Shown here piece by piece: positions 8,347 through 17,532 of a stretch of DNA of 64,000 nucleotides. The stretch's first letter is position 1. Each line of letters starts with the position of its first letter. Source of the stretch: Sulfolobus sp. A20. Its GTDB lineage: Archaea; Thermoproteota; Thermoprotei_A; Sulfolobales; Sulfolobaceae. The stretch lies in contig NZ_CP017006.1 of assembly GCF_001719125.1 (NCBI RefSeq), positions 620,001-684,000 on the forward strand, read 5' to 3'. Below the pieces are notes generated by a model. It searched no databases, was not told the DNA's origin, and saw only the letters and a program-made list of their open reading frames with translations. A program made the translations under genes and the position numbers.

Positions 8347-9354
8347 TTAAATAGTTTTTAGTCCACTTCCAGTCAACACTAGCACAGAATTTTCTGCTTT
8401 AAATTTTTTATATGCCGCATAAACTGTAGCTGAACTATATTCTACTAATATCCCCATCTTTGCTAGGTCTTTCCATGCTTCTATGATCTCTTCATCACTA
8501 ACAACAATACACTCATTAATAGCTTTTATCATTTGATCCAATAAGAACGGTTTAGTAGAAACCAATGCATCAGCAATTGATGTAACTTTCTCAGGAGGAT
8601 TGTAATTAATTTTCTTAAATTTAGCACATAAGGGCATTACTTGAGTTGTTTGTACTGCAATAATTTTAGGCATTTCATCAATAAATCCAGAGTTAAGTAA
8701 GTGGCTAAATCCCTTATGTACACCCAATAACAAGGTACCAGCTGAAACTGGTAAAAACACGTAGTCTGGTGCTTTTCTACCAATATCTGAAAATATTTCA
8801 TAAGCTAAAGTTCTTATACCATCTCTGAATTGAGGTTGTAAAACGTGAGAGGCAAAATAATATCCAGAACTCTCCGCAGCTTTAGTTACGTCCTCTCTGC
8901 TTCCCTTAACTTTAATTAATTCAGCACCATAAGCCTCTATCTGCTTCACTTTATTTCCTTTTGCATTTTCCGGAACATAGATATGAGCCTTAATTCCAGC
9001 TGCTGCAGAATAAGCTGCAATAGAAGAACCAGCATTACCTGAAGAGTCTTCAGCTATTTCCTTAATCCCTTTTTCTGCTAGATAAGAAATCAAGGTGACT
9101 GAACCCCTATCTTTATAGGAACCAGTAGGGTTTAGAAAATCTAGTTTAAACCAATTTTTTCCTCTTCTTATCGTTGGAGTATTTCCTTCTCCGAGCGAAA
9201 TAAAATTTTTAATATATGGAAAATTAGCTAACTTGTCTTTATCGTTGTATTCAAAATCTAATATGATTTCAAACGGACCTCCACATTTTTTACACTTTAA
9301 CTCGTACAGACTTTCTCTCTCTTTTCCACAAATCGCACATATTTCTCTAAACAT
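8347..9354 (-). CDS. thrC: Threonine synthase-like PLP enzyme
   Basis: 335 residues of the fold-type II PLP family. An N-terminal rubredoxin-like zinc ribbon (CAIC at about residues 6-9 and CKKC at 20-23) is followed by LGEGNTP, the PLP-lysine motif [11 protein letters not shown] (Lys about residue 81), the phosphate loop region [10 protein letters not shown], and SAGTLLLG. This order is typical of threonine synthase, which converts O-phosphohomoserine to threonine. The protein is shorter than many threonine synthases (about 350-400), and related enzymes in the group act on other hydroxy amino acids, so substrate is inferred. It starts 9 bp after a ParA-like gene. Confidence 0.75.
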   Translation of the reverse strand: MFREICAICGKERESLYELKCKKCGGPFEIILDFEYNDKDKLANFPYIKNFISLGEGNTPTIRRGKNWFKLDFLNPTGSYKDRGSVTLISYLAEKGIKEIAEDSSGNAGSSIAAYSAAAGIKAHIYVPENAKGNKVKQIEAYGAELIKVKGSREDVTKAAESSGYYFASHVLQPQFRDGIRTLAYEIFSDIGRKAPDYVFLPVSAGTLLLGVHKGFSHLLNSGFIDEMPKIIAVQTTQVMPLCAKFKKINYNPPEKVTSIADALVSTKPFLLDQMIKAINECIVVSDEEIIEAWKDLAKMGILVEYSSATVYAAYKKFKAENSVLVLTGSGLKTI

Positions 9355-9363
9355 TTATGCTAT

Positions 9364-10083
9364 CTAATCTGGATGCACTATTATTTTTTCTCCATTTAAC
9401 AAAGCTTCTATAAACCTATCTAATGTTCTACTCTTAAACAAGCTCAACTTAGACAATTTATATAAATATAATTGCTCCTCAAAAGTTTCTACTACGACCA
9501 TGTCAAAGATATCACGATAATTCTTTGCAATTTCCTTCGTTTTTTCGATATCGTCCTTTATCGGCGGAATAAGATTTAGAAAAAGAACGTTTTTTCTCAT
9601 ATCATCCTTAAACGATGCAAAGAAATTTATTGTAGAAATAATGTTTGTGATATCAGTAACAAAAACATCATAATTTATCTCACCATCTACTGAGATTATT
9701 GGATCATCATTAGATGGAGCTGGCGGTGTATCAATTATTACATAATCCCATTTTTCACTTTTCAATAGCTTTCTAATTATACTTTGAATGATCTTTGCCT
9801 CTATTTTGCTTATCCTAGATTTCGTACTAATATCTGAGAATATCTTTAGTAAATATGCGTTATCACTTACTGTTTTTAACGATTCAGATAAGGGTCTTAA
9901 CCCGTTAATTATTTCCTCAGCTAGACCACTTCTAGTATGCCCTAACAACAAAGAACCATAGGCTAGATTATCATAATCTATTAATAGACATTTTCCTAGT
10001 TCAGAAAGATAATTTACTAGGTATAAAGAAATAGTAGTCTTACCAACTCCACCTTTAACCCCTAAAATTCTGATAACATACAT
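9364..10083 (-). CDS. ParA/MinD-family P-loop ATPase
   Basis: 239 residues. The deviant Walker A GVKGGVGKTTIS (about residues 8-19) with its signature lysine, the segment LLIDYDNLAYGS that corresponds to switch I, and VIIDTPPAPSNDDP (Walker B, about residue 115) define a SIMIBI ATPase of the ParA/MinD/Soj type. These dimerise on ATP and position DNA or protein cargo. No ParB-like or SegB-like partner is adjacent; the next gene in the operon is the threonine synthase-like enzyme. The role is therefore open. Starts at ATG with no gene directly upstream. Confidence 0.75.
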   Translation of the reverse strand: MYVIRILGVKGGVGKTTISLYLVNYLSELGKCLLIDYDNLAYGSLLLGHTRSGLAEEIINGLRPLSESLKTVSDNAYLLKIFSDISTKSRISKIEAKIIQSIIRKLLKSEKWDYVIIDTPPAPSNDDPIISVDGEINYDVFVTDITNIISTINFFASFKDDMRKNVLFLNLIPPIKDDIEKTKEIAKNYRDIFDMVVVETFEEQLYLYKLSKLSLFKSRTLDRFIEALLNGEKIIVHPD

Positions 10084-10941
10084 TTAGTTAATAATTCATA
10101 TTGACATTACTTAAATATTAACACTATTTTTATTCATAAATTTTCTAAATGTGGACATAGTGCCGTTATAAAGCTAAAAATTATTGACCCATTTTACATA
10201 AATACTTATGAGTAAAATGAGTAAGAAGGAGGTTTATAGGGATATACCTTATTTAGCGTTATCACGTTATTATGGGTAAGCAGGAGTATAAGAAGTTTTT
10301 TGAGAATGCAAAGCATAAGCAAGTTAAGCCTTGAATATCCTATTTCAAGGGGTTTTTAGATAAGGGAGTTGTCATCACTTATTTATAAGTATCCGCTGAG
10401 TTATCATAAGACTAAACTCTAAGGCAATATCAAAATCCGTAAGCTTAGACATACTCTAAATAAGGACTATACAAGTGGATACTCACAATAAATAAGTAGA
10501 AAAGGAAATTAGCTAGGTAAAGATGAAAAAACCTTCAAGTAAGCCAAAATACATAGATAAGCCATAATTACAACATGTATTTTACCTTAAGAGACCATAC
10601 AGCTAGAAACGAGAGCATAAACTCATCAATGAAATAAAAGAGAAACAAATCAGCAAAACACTCATGTTTAAAATAAGACCACAACAACCAGAATTTATAG
10701 CTTCATGACAGTAGTATGTCATACATGGTAGGTTGAGCAATAACCCCATCCCCGGAAATCGTTCTTATAGTATGATACTTTTGAGGAATATGGTCATCTG
10801 GACGTATACAATGGTTCCCACTATAAGGTCGATATATTTATTCCTATTGTATCATCCATATACTCATGGTTTACAAGACACAAATTAGGTAAGTTAATTA
10901 TTTAGATTAATTTTTTATGTTATCAACTAAAATTAAATGTT
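10084..10941. other. Eroded intergenic region, probably remains of a mobile element
   Basis: 858 bp without an intact gene. Short coding-like fragments in different plus-strand frames are separated by stops: one from an ATG at 10209 (KMSKKEVYRDIPYLALSRYY), one at 10272 (GKQEYKKFFENAKHKQVKP), and the cleanest at 10771-10905. This looks like an old transposase or accessory gene decaying by frameshift. I see no terminal inverted repeats or target duplication and cannot name the element. The last 40 bp hold the promoter of the esterase. Confidence 0.4.
10771..10905 (+). pseudogene. C-terminal remnant of an unidentified protein
   Basis: An open frame of 44 codons ending in TAG with good protein character (YDTFEEYGHLDVYN, then KVDIFIPIVSSIYSW) but no start codon in frame or upstream continuation. 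It is a fragment of a longer gene, perhaps of a nucleotidyltransferase-like or accessory protein; the family is not identifiable with confidence. It lies 36 bp before the esterase ATG. Confidence 0.35.
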
Positions 10942-11862
10942 ATGCCACTGGATCCTGAAGTAAGGAATTTCCTTCAAGTTTATTATAAGGCTAACCTAAT
11001 AGATTTTACCAAATATCAGTTCCAGGAAATAAGACATAAAGTAAATGAATTGTTGGCAACGGCGGTTCCAAAGGAACCTGTGGGAGAAACCAGAGATATG
11101 AAAGTAAAGTTAGAGGATTATGAGTTGCCAATTAGAATATACTCCCCTATAAAAAGAACCAACAATGGACTTGTAATGCACTTTCATGGAGGAGCATGGA
11201 TACTGGGGAGTATTGAGACTGAGGATGCTATTTCAAGAATCCTTTCAAACTCTTGTGAGTGTACAGTTATATCAGTTGACTATAGACTTGCACCTGAATA
11301 TAAATTTCCAACCGCAGTGTATGATTGTTTCAATGCTATAGTATGGGCAAGAGATAATGCGGGAGAACTTGGTATTGATAAGGATAAGATTGCCACATTT
11401 GGAATAAGTGCCGGAGGTAATTTAGTGGCTGCTACTTCGCTGTTGGCAAGGGACAACAAATTGAGACTAGCTGTACAGGTACCTGTTGTCCCTTTCGTAT
11501 ATCTTGATCTCGCGTCCAAATCTATGAATAAATATAGGAAAGGGTACTTTCTTGACATCAATTTACCGGTAGACTATGGTATTAAAATGTACATAAGGGA
11601 TGAGAAAGATTTATACGATCCATTATTTTCACCTTTAATTGCAGAGGACTTATCTAACTTACCTCGGGCTATAATTGTTACTGCAGAATACGATCCTTTA
11701 AGAGATCAAGGAGAAGCTTATGCATATAGACTAATGGAATCTGGTGTCCCAACATTAAGTTTTAGAGTAAATGGGAATATTCATGCATTTTTGGGTTCAC
11801 CAAGAACTTCACGTCAAGTTACAGTGATGATTGGAGCATTACTTAAAGACATTTTCAAGTAG
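10942..11862 (+). CDS. Alpha/beta-hydrolase, HSL-family carboxylesterase
   Basis: 306 residues, the usual length of archaeal hormone-sensitive-lipase-type esterases. The oxyanion-hole motif HFHGGAW (about residue 75), nucleophile motif GISAGGN (GxSxG, Ser about residue 155), acidic residue in AEYDPLRDQ (about 250) and catalytic His in NGNIHAF (about 280) are all present, so it should be active on short-chain esters. An AT-rich TATA-like element (TTTTTTATG at about 10911) lies 28 bp before the ATG. It sits alone between two eroded regions, which may mean it arrived with or survived a mobile segment. Confidence 0.85.
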   Translation: MPLDPEVRNFLQVYYKANLIDFTKYQFQEIRHKVNELLATAVPKEPVGETRDMKVKLEDYELPIRIYSPIKRTNNGLVMHFHGGAWILGSIETEDAISRILSNSCECTVISVDYRLAPEYKFPTAVYDCFNAIVWARDNAGELGIDKDKIATFGISAGGNLVAATSLLARDNKLRLAVQVPVVPFVYLDLASKSMNKYRKGYFLDINLPVDYGIKMYIRDEKDLYDPLFSPLIAEDLSNLPRAIIVTAEYDPLRDQGEAYAYRLMESGVPTLSFRVNGNIHAFLGSPRTSRQVTVMIGALLKDIFK

Positions 11863-12266
11863 GAGAAAGACTGCGGGACATTTTTCAGTATCTTTTTGAT
11901 TAATAAAAATTATTTATGAAGAGCCACAATGTAATTTATGTACTCGCTTAAAGATAAGAGAGCCTCCTGAACTTAGAATCAATCCAATAACTGGTGAAAA
12001 AATGGAATAACATATTGAAATGAAAACCTTTACTCTCTACACAGTTGGATTCGGGATTATTAACGAACGTATATATGACAGAATATAATAATCTGAGAGT
12101 ACTAGTGCATACATTGCCGACCTTTGACAGAAATTGCCAAATAAGGATACACCTTAAAACTCATGCAATGTTAGACTAGAAGGAATGCCCATATCTAAAA
12201 TATGAATTCGATAACATGATGTGTGGACAACGATTTGGTTGTTTTGATATAAATTAAATTTTCTTT
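11863..12266. other. Intergenic region with a small coding remnant
   Basis: 404 bp, no intact gene. At 11919-12010 one plus-strand frame reads PQCNLCTRLKIREPPELRINPITGEKME before a TAA, which looks like the tail of a lost protein with a CxxC pair. The rest has frequent stops in all frames. No repeat, tRNA or guide-RNA boxes were found. Confidence 0.35.
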
Positions 12267-12771
12267 ATGTGGAAAAGTATTTTTAGAGTTATTTATTGGG
12301 GCGAGAATAGGTTTGATTTCCTCGCCCTCACCCAAATTATCTCTACCCTTTTAAGCCTAGGTTTCATTCCTTTGACGAGATTAGCCTTAACCTCTTACTT
12401 GTCAGGTTGGAGGACTTCATTGCCTCACACTACCTTGCTCTTCACGAGTTGGCTAATGTTAATTATGAGCTTAAGCTTGATATTAAGGATGGGGATCATT
12501 TACTCGTTGATGAGGGTTAATGGTGAGATGGGTTGTTAGGCATTACGAGTCTGGGCTAATTCTTCATGTTCTTAGGAGTGGTTTTTACGTTTATGTAAAT
12601 GGTATTAAGCTTGAGAATTGGAGGGATAAAGTTATCTTCCTACACGATAAGGCTACAAGGCATTCTCTTAGTTCAACGAGGTTGAAACGTTTGGAACAAG
12701 AAGCTTATAGAACTATTATCCAAAGTCTAAAACTAGCAAGCGTGGACTCCACATGGAGCTCAACAAGATAG
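12267..12771 (+). pseudogene. Frameshifted remnant of one or two unidentified genes
   Basis: Coding character shifts between frames. The first frame from ATG 12267 (KSIFRVIYWGENRFDF) is plausible to about 12320, after which a different frame (ending TAA 12518-12520) carries the better protein (SHYLALHELANVNYELKLD). That stop overlaps the ATG at 12520 of a third open frame reaching 12771 (RHYESGLILHVLRSGFYV, then IFLHDKATRHS). The TAATG junction suggests two once-coupled genes, the first now frameshifted. G+T-rich codon use differs from the chromosomal background. I do not recognise the family; a decayed mobile or accessory gene is likely. Confidence 0.4.
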
Positions 12772-13085
12772 CTAAAAATCTTCTTCCACAACATACTCGA
12801 AATCTATTAGTGTAAACGAGAATAAAATTTTATGGAGTAAAGAAATTGTTGCCCATACTTAATTTTCTAAACATTACGTATACACTATGCTCTACATTCA
12901 ATTATAAAAAGGATCTCATAATTGGTAAAAACTGAATCTTTAACTAACTAAAAATTAATTAGTGAATTAAGTCCCTAATTCCGTATCTATCCTTTCACAA
13001 TAAATAAGTTTATACAAATGAGATATTACCTTTTTTCATGATTTATAATGAATACTTTTTATAGCATCTGAATAAATTAAATATT
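12772..13085. other. Intergenic AT-rich stretch with promoter of the radical SAM gene
   Basis: 314 bp with no open frame of note and no guide-RNA boxes. Its 3' end carries a TATA element (CTTTTTATAG, about 13051-13060) some 29 bp before the ATG at 13086, consistent with a leaderless mRNA. Confidence 0.45.
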
Positions 13086-14675
13086 ATGGCATGGGACATC
13101 ATATTAACAGCAGACAAAGGTTCCTTTACAGACTATGGAGGATCTAGCGTATTAGGGTATGTAGCTTGTATGCCCTCAAGATTAGTTCCCAGAGCTTTCA
13201 TGGATAAATTCTTCACACCTAATACTCCAGTTGATTCTGAGGGTAAAGCGTTGTATGCTCCTTATGCTTTGAGGAAGGTGGAGAGTGTGTTAGTTCATGC
13301 TGGTTTTAGTAGTGTTGCTGTGGTTCCTCCTGAGAGGTTGGGGAAGGTTGTGGATGGTAGGACTAGGGTTGTTGGTTTGACTGTTCATGATCCTTTTGGT
13401 TTGAACCCGGTTAGTTTTAAGTTGTCCATGATTTTTGGTGGTGGTTCTACTTGGACTGCAAAGTATTTTGAGGAATTGGGGGAGAGTATTTCTAAGCTTA
13501 AGGGTAAGTATGGGTTTAAGGTTGTTGCTGGTGGTCCGGGGGCTTGGGAGTTAGTTAAGGATAAGCCAAATTGGATTGATGTAATATACATTGGTGACGC
13601 TGAGGGTAAATTACCAGAGGTAATGAAGAAATTGATAGATGGAGAGGAAATTGAAAATAAGGTAATTTATAATAAATTACCAAAAAGCACTAAAATACCA
13701 CCAATAATAAACCCAGCTAGGCTTGGAGAAGTACAAATAACTAGGGGATGCCCAAGAGGATGCCAATTCTGCTCAATAACACCAGAAACATTCATAAGCA
13801 TACCAATAGAAACAATAAAAAAAGAAATACAAGTAAACATGAAAGCAGGTACAAAGAGAGTAGAATTTATAACTGATGATGTTTTGCTTTATGGTTCTCA
13901 GAAGTTGAGGGTTAATCATGAAGCTATTGTTAAATTGTTCTCAGAAACTATGAACATGGGAGTTGATGGAATATGGTTCCCCCATATTTCTGCTCCTGCA
14001 GTTAAATCTAGCCCGCAAACCGTTAAAGCTATGTCGGAGATAGCTAGATATGATAAGGATAGAGCTGCAGCTCCTGTTGTTGGTTTGGAGAGTGGTAGTG
14101 AGAGGATTATTAGTAAGTATATGAGGGGTAAGCCTTTTCCTTGGACTCCTAGGGAGTGGGGTGATGTTATTATTGATGCTACTGCTATTATGAATGATAA
14201 TTATATTTATCCTTGTTATACTATGACTATTGGTTATCTTGATGAGACTGATGAAGATGTAGATGAGAGTATTAAACTTGTTGAGAGTATTATTGATCAT
14301 GGTTTAAAAGCTTGGATATTCCCACTAGTAGTAATACCAATGGGAACCTCATATATCAAGGACAATCCTTTCCCTATAATGGAAAAGTTGCCTAGTAGAT
14401 ATTGGGATTTGCTATATATTTCATGGAAATATGATTTAAAAATAACTAGAGAGATGATACCTATATTAACTGGAGGAATAAAAAACAAGTTTGCTCAAGG
14501 AATTGTAAAGTATATGATAGATAGAGTGTTTGATAGTATAGAATGGGTATTCCTGCAATTAAAAGAGACAAAGGGAAGATATGCATACAACTTTAGCAAT
14601 ATTAACTTAAATAACACTCTAGGTGTAATAAAATCTATATATTGGTTATTCAGATTAGCATTTAAGCCTCTTTGA
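13086..14675 (+). CDS. B12-binding-type radical SAM protein, possible GDGT ring synthase (Grs-like)
   Basis: 529 residues. An N-terminal Rossmann-like region (about 1-190, with FGGGSTW and GGPGAWEL) resembles a cobalamin-binding domain, though no clear DxHxxG is seen. The 4Fe-4S motif CPRGCQFC follows (Cys about 221, 225, 228), then the SAM barrel with GLESGSERI (about 340). Size, domain order and taxon fit the GrsA/GrsB enzymes that form cyclopentane rings in tetraether lipids of Sulfolobales; other B12-radical SAM lipid enzymes (Tes, calditol synthase) are alternatives. Codon use is patchy: several blocks end mostly in T/G, others in A, unlike neighbours. The 3' end overlaps Bax1 tail to tail by 14 bp. 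Confidence 0.7.
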   Translation: MAWDIILTADKGSFTDYGGSSVLGYVACMPSRLVPRAFMDKFFTPNTPVDSEGKALYAPYALRKVESVLVHAGFSSVAVVPPERLGKVVDGRTRVVGLTVHDPFGLNPVSFKLSMIFGGGSTWTAKYFEELGESISKLKGKYGFKVVAGGPGAWELVKDKPNWIDVIYIGDAEGKLPEVMKKLIDGEEIENKVIYNKLPKSTKIPPIINPARLGEVQITRGCPRGCQFCSITPETFISIPIETIKKEIQVNMKAGTKRVEFITDDVLLYGSQKLRVNHEAIVKLFSETMNMGVDGIWFPHISAPAVKSSPQTVKAMSEIARYDKDRAAAPVVGLESGSERIISKYMRGKPFPWTPREWGDVIIDATAIMNDNYIYPCYTMTIGYLDETDEDVDESIKLVESIIDHGLKAWIFPLVVIPMGTSYIKDNPFPIMEKLPSRYWDLLYISWKYDLKITREMIPILTGGIKNKFAQGIVKYMIDRVFDSIEWVFLQLKETKGRYAYNFSNINLNNTLGVIKSIYWLFRLAFKPL

Positions 14676-16119
14676 TCTTCTTTACAATAGCATCAGAAAT
14701 ATTTTTCCATAAAATAATATATCCTAAATATTCTATTACATCCACGATATAATTACCATAAGCATTAATTAGCTCAGAGAGAGACTTATCGGTGAAATTA
14801 TTTTTAGAAATTTCCTCAAGATATGTCCTTTTTATCGCATAGTTTTTTAACACTATATAATCTTTATAACTGGTCAGTTTTTCCCTTATCACCTTCTCGT
14901 CAACATTATACTTATTAGCTAATTCCTTGATAGATATAACGTGATCGTTTATGTCACCTAAATTAATTTCCTTAACTTCCACAGCTGGAAGTAAAGTTCT
15001 GAGATAGTTATATATTTTACCTATGTCAATTTTTCTCTTAAATTTTATAATATTAAGACTTGATGGTATGTAATTCTCGTAACTAAGTTCTTCATTTAAT
15101 ATTATCAAGATGGGATTAGGGAAGTGCTTTAGTTTCTCTAACTTATTATTTATGTACTCCTTCGTCCAAAATCCCATTATTTCTACGTAAACCTTAACGT
15201 TATTCTTTTGAAGCAGAAAGTCCGGGAAATAAAGTCTATTATCTATTACGAATGGTTCAGGTTCTCTTATTATTAGCCAATCCTTAATAACTTTCCTGAA
15301 GTCATTGTAAAACTTTTCCTCTATACTACTATCAAATCTCTTCTCTATCTCTTCATCTCTAACGTACTTAAACAGCTCATGAGTATTAGATAACTCTAAT
15401 TTGTATGTCCTCTTCCTCTTACCTAACACTACGCTTGCAATTATCTTCCAATCCTTTCTAGAGACCACAAATGGTATTAGTGAAGCTAAATTTTTACCAT
15501 ATTTCTCGGTCATCCTCAATAATGAAAGCGGCCCAAAGATGTCAATATGGATCGGTTTATCATATGCTAAGTACATTAGCCCTAACATCTTAATTTTACG
15601 AGCTATCTCTTTCCAACCTTCACTCATAAATATAGTTATTCTATATGCATTAAACACAATTGTTTGCAGTAGGGAAAGATTGTATATTTTTATTAAATCT
15701 TCTGCAGTGATGTTATCTGGTAGCTTAACAATCTTTCTCTCCTCATCCAAATCCTCATACATTACCTTAATGGGATCAACACGAAAAATTTCCTTTACCT
15801 CTCCGATAACCTTCTCTCTTTCTTCTTCAGTATACACTGGACCTCTCTTAAATATTTCCCTTCTAAGTTCTCTATAGTCTATTTTACTTTCACTTTCTAT
15901 CTCACAATATTTAAGGAAAGTTCTCGCTAATCCTTTAACTAGCTTATAGTCATATATCTTCGACAAGTACTTTACGTCATCTAATATCTCTCCTACTTTC
16001 CTGCCTATTTCAAAAATTCTCATTACATCATCAGCTATTTCAATATCATCTGATTGTGCAAAAAGTGGATATATCTTATTTCCCATAATTTTATATCTTG
16101 CTAACTCAGATGGCAACAT
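14662..16119 (-). CDS. bax1: Bax1 nuclease (DUF790), partner of XPB
   Basis: 485 residues. The C-terminal half holds a PD-(D/E)xK-type nuclease core: LYFPDFLLQKN (Asp about residue 301) followed by VYVEIMGFW, the acidic residue and beta strand of the active site. The rest is helical. Bax1 is a structure-specific endonuclease that binds the XPB helicase and cuts near the ss/dsDNA junction, a proposed archaeal counterpart of XPB-XPG in excision repair. The gene overlaps xpb by 14 bp and follows it on the same strand, the conserved arrangement. Confidence 0.88.
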   Translation of the reverse strand: MLPSELARYKIMGNKIYPLFAQSDDIEIADDVMRIFEIGRKVGEILDDVKYLSKIYDYKLVKGLARTFLKYCEIESESKIDYRELRREIFKRGPVYTEEEREKVIGEVKEIFRVDPIKVMYEDLDEERKIVKLPDNITAEDLIKIYNLSLLQTIVFNAYRITIFMSEGWKEIARKIKMLGLMYLAYDKPIHIDIFGPLSLLRMTEKYGKNLASLIPFVVSRKDWKIIASVVLGKRKRTYKLELSNTHELFKYVRDEEIEKRFDSSIEEKFYNDFRKVIKDWLIIREPEPFVIDNRLYFPDFLLQKNNVKVYVEIMGFWTKEYINNKLEKLKHFPNPILIILNEELSYENYIPSSLNIIKFKRKIDIGKIYNYLRTLLPAVEVKEINLGDINDHVISIKELANKYNVDEKVIREKLTSYKDYIVLKNYAIKRTYLEEISKNNFTDKSLSELINAYGNYIVDVIEYLGYIILWKNISDAIVKKIKEA

Positions 16120-17440
16120 TTTGTCTTCGCCTCTTACTTAAATTATAATCACTGGTTCCCTTCGATACTATCTCTATTAATCTCGCAATTTTATTCTCTT
16201 TCTTTCTCAATATTCTCCCTAGTCTTTGAACAAATTGCCTCTGTGTTCCATATCCCCCTAGAACTATTCCAACTGACGCATCAGGAACATCAACGCCTTC
16301 ATCCAACACGCTAGAAGTTACAATTACTTTATATTCCCCCTCCTTAAATTTCTCTAAAATCTCTAATCTCTCATTTTTGGGAGTCTTGTAAGTAATAGCT
16401 GGTATTAAAAAGGTCCTAGAAATATCATAAGCCATGGAAGTGTTTCTAGTAAATATTATTACTTTATCGTCCTTTAATTTACTTAATAGTTCTCTTAGCT
16501 TCTCTACTTTAGCCCTTGAGTTAACAGCTATCTTTAGAGCCTCATGCCAAGCTAATAACGCCTCTCTAGCTTCTTTGTCTCTTGAAGCTAATTTTATTAA
16601 ATTACGAAAATCTTGTAATGACCTCAACTGTAATCCTTTCTTATCTAGAAATTTCTTTAATATTCCTCTATAATATTCGTATTTCTTCCTCTCTTCCTCT
16701 GTTAATTCGACATAAATTCTTTGAATCGTGAAGTTGGATAAAAATTTTCCAGCTAATTCAGAGAATGTAATAGTATAAACTATTGGTCCAACTAGAGAAG
16801 GATAAAGAGAATGTCTTCCGTCACTTCTCTCAGGAGTTGCTGTTAAACCTAATCTGTAAGGTGAAGCTAAACCTTGAGCTATAATAGAATAGCCCTCAGA
16901 CGCTAGATGGTGAACTTCATCGAATATAACTAAAGCGAATTTATTACCTATACTTTCAAGCCTAGTGTAAGTTGAATCATAAGTAGCAACAGTAATCCCT
17001 TTAATTTCGTCAAATCCTCCACCAATTCTTCCAGCTTCGACGTTAAGAAGCTTTTTAATACTTTCGTACCATTGTTGAAGCAAATCAAGAGTTGGTACCA
17101 CTATAAGAGTTGCTTGCTTGATCAGAGCAATGGCTTTTAAACCAATTACCGTCTTTCCAGCACCAGTAGGTAAGACTATTATACCTTGCCTAGTCCGAAA
17201 CCACTTGAGTAAGGCATCTTCTTGATATTTCCTTAACTGTATCTTATCATCTATTATCGGAAATGGTAACAAATCCAGTACCTTATCTTGAACCTCAACG
17301 TTAGATCTTTTGAAATAGAAAATTAAATCTCTATATTTACTTGCAGGACCGATATAAGCTTTTAACTCTTCACTCCACGATAATCCCGGGGCAGATACAT
17401 CACATATTAATAACCCCTTAAAATAGGATAAGTATACCAC
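16106..17440 (-). CDS. xpb2: XPB-family DNA helicase (XPB2)
   Basis: 444 residues, an SF2 helicase lacking the long eukaryotic extensions. An N-terminal damage-recognition-like domain (1-65) precedes Q/motif I LPTGAGKTVIG (about residue 85), DEVHH (motif II), GLTATPERSDGR (motif III area) and motif VI QFVQRLGRILR near residue 405. A ThM-like insertion follows motif III. XPB unwinds or translocates on duplex DNA; with Bax1 it forms a helicase-nuclease. GTG start at 17440, supported by an upstream TTTAAATA on the minus strand at about 25 bp. Sulfolobales have two XPBs; the Bax1-linked one is called XPB2 here. Confidence 0.9.
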   Translation of the reverse strand: MVYLSYFKGLLICDVSAPGLSWSEELKAYIGPASKYRDLIFYFKRSNVEVQDKVLDLLPFPIIDDKIQLRKYQEDALLKWFRTRQGIIVLPTGAGKTVIGLKAIALIKQATLIVVPTLDLLQQWYESIKKLLNVEAGRIGGGFDEIKGITVATYDSTYTRLESIGNKFALVIFDEVHHLASEGYSIIAQGLASPYRLGLTATPERSDGRHSLYPSLVGPIVYTITFSELAGKFLSNFTIQRIYVELTEEERKKYEYYRGILKKFLDKKGLQLRSLQDFRNLIKLASRDKEAREALLAWHEALKIAVNSRAKVEKLRELLSKLKDDKVIIFTRNTSMAYDISRTFLIPAITYKTPKNERLEILEKFKEGEYKVIVTSSVLDEGVDVPDASVGIVLGGYGTQRQFVQRLGRILRKKENKIARLIEIVSKGTSDYNLSKRRRQNVAI

Positions 17441-17532
17441 GCTATAATTTATGAATTTATTATATTTAAAATTGATACCATAAGTGAGATGTATAGAAAT
17501 GTTTAAATATGTTTATACAGTATGTAATAACA

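Noticed and set aside
13941-14300. Long antisense open frame inside the radical SAM gene
   Set aside because: Low-complexity Asn/Ile/Ser translation arising from the T/G-rich codon blocks on the sense strand; no motif, start signal or spacing of its own.
15401-15877. Antisense open frame within bax1
   Set aside because: Overlaps a well-supported gene entirely; hydrophobic/Ser-rich shadow translation.
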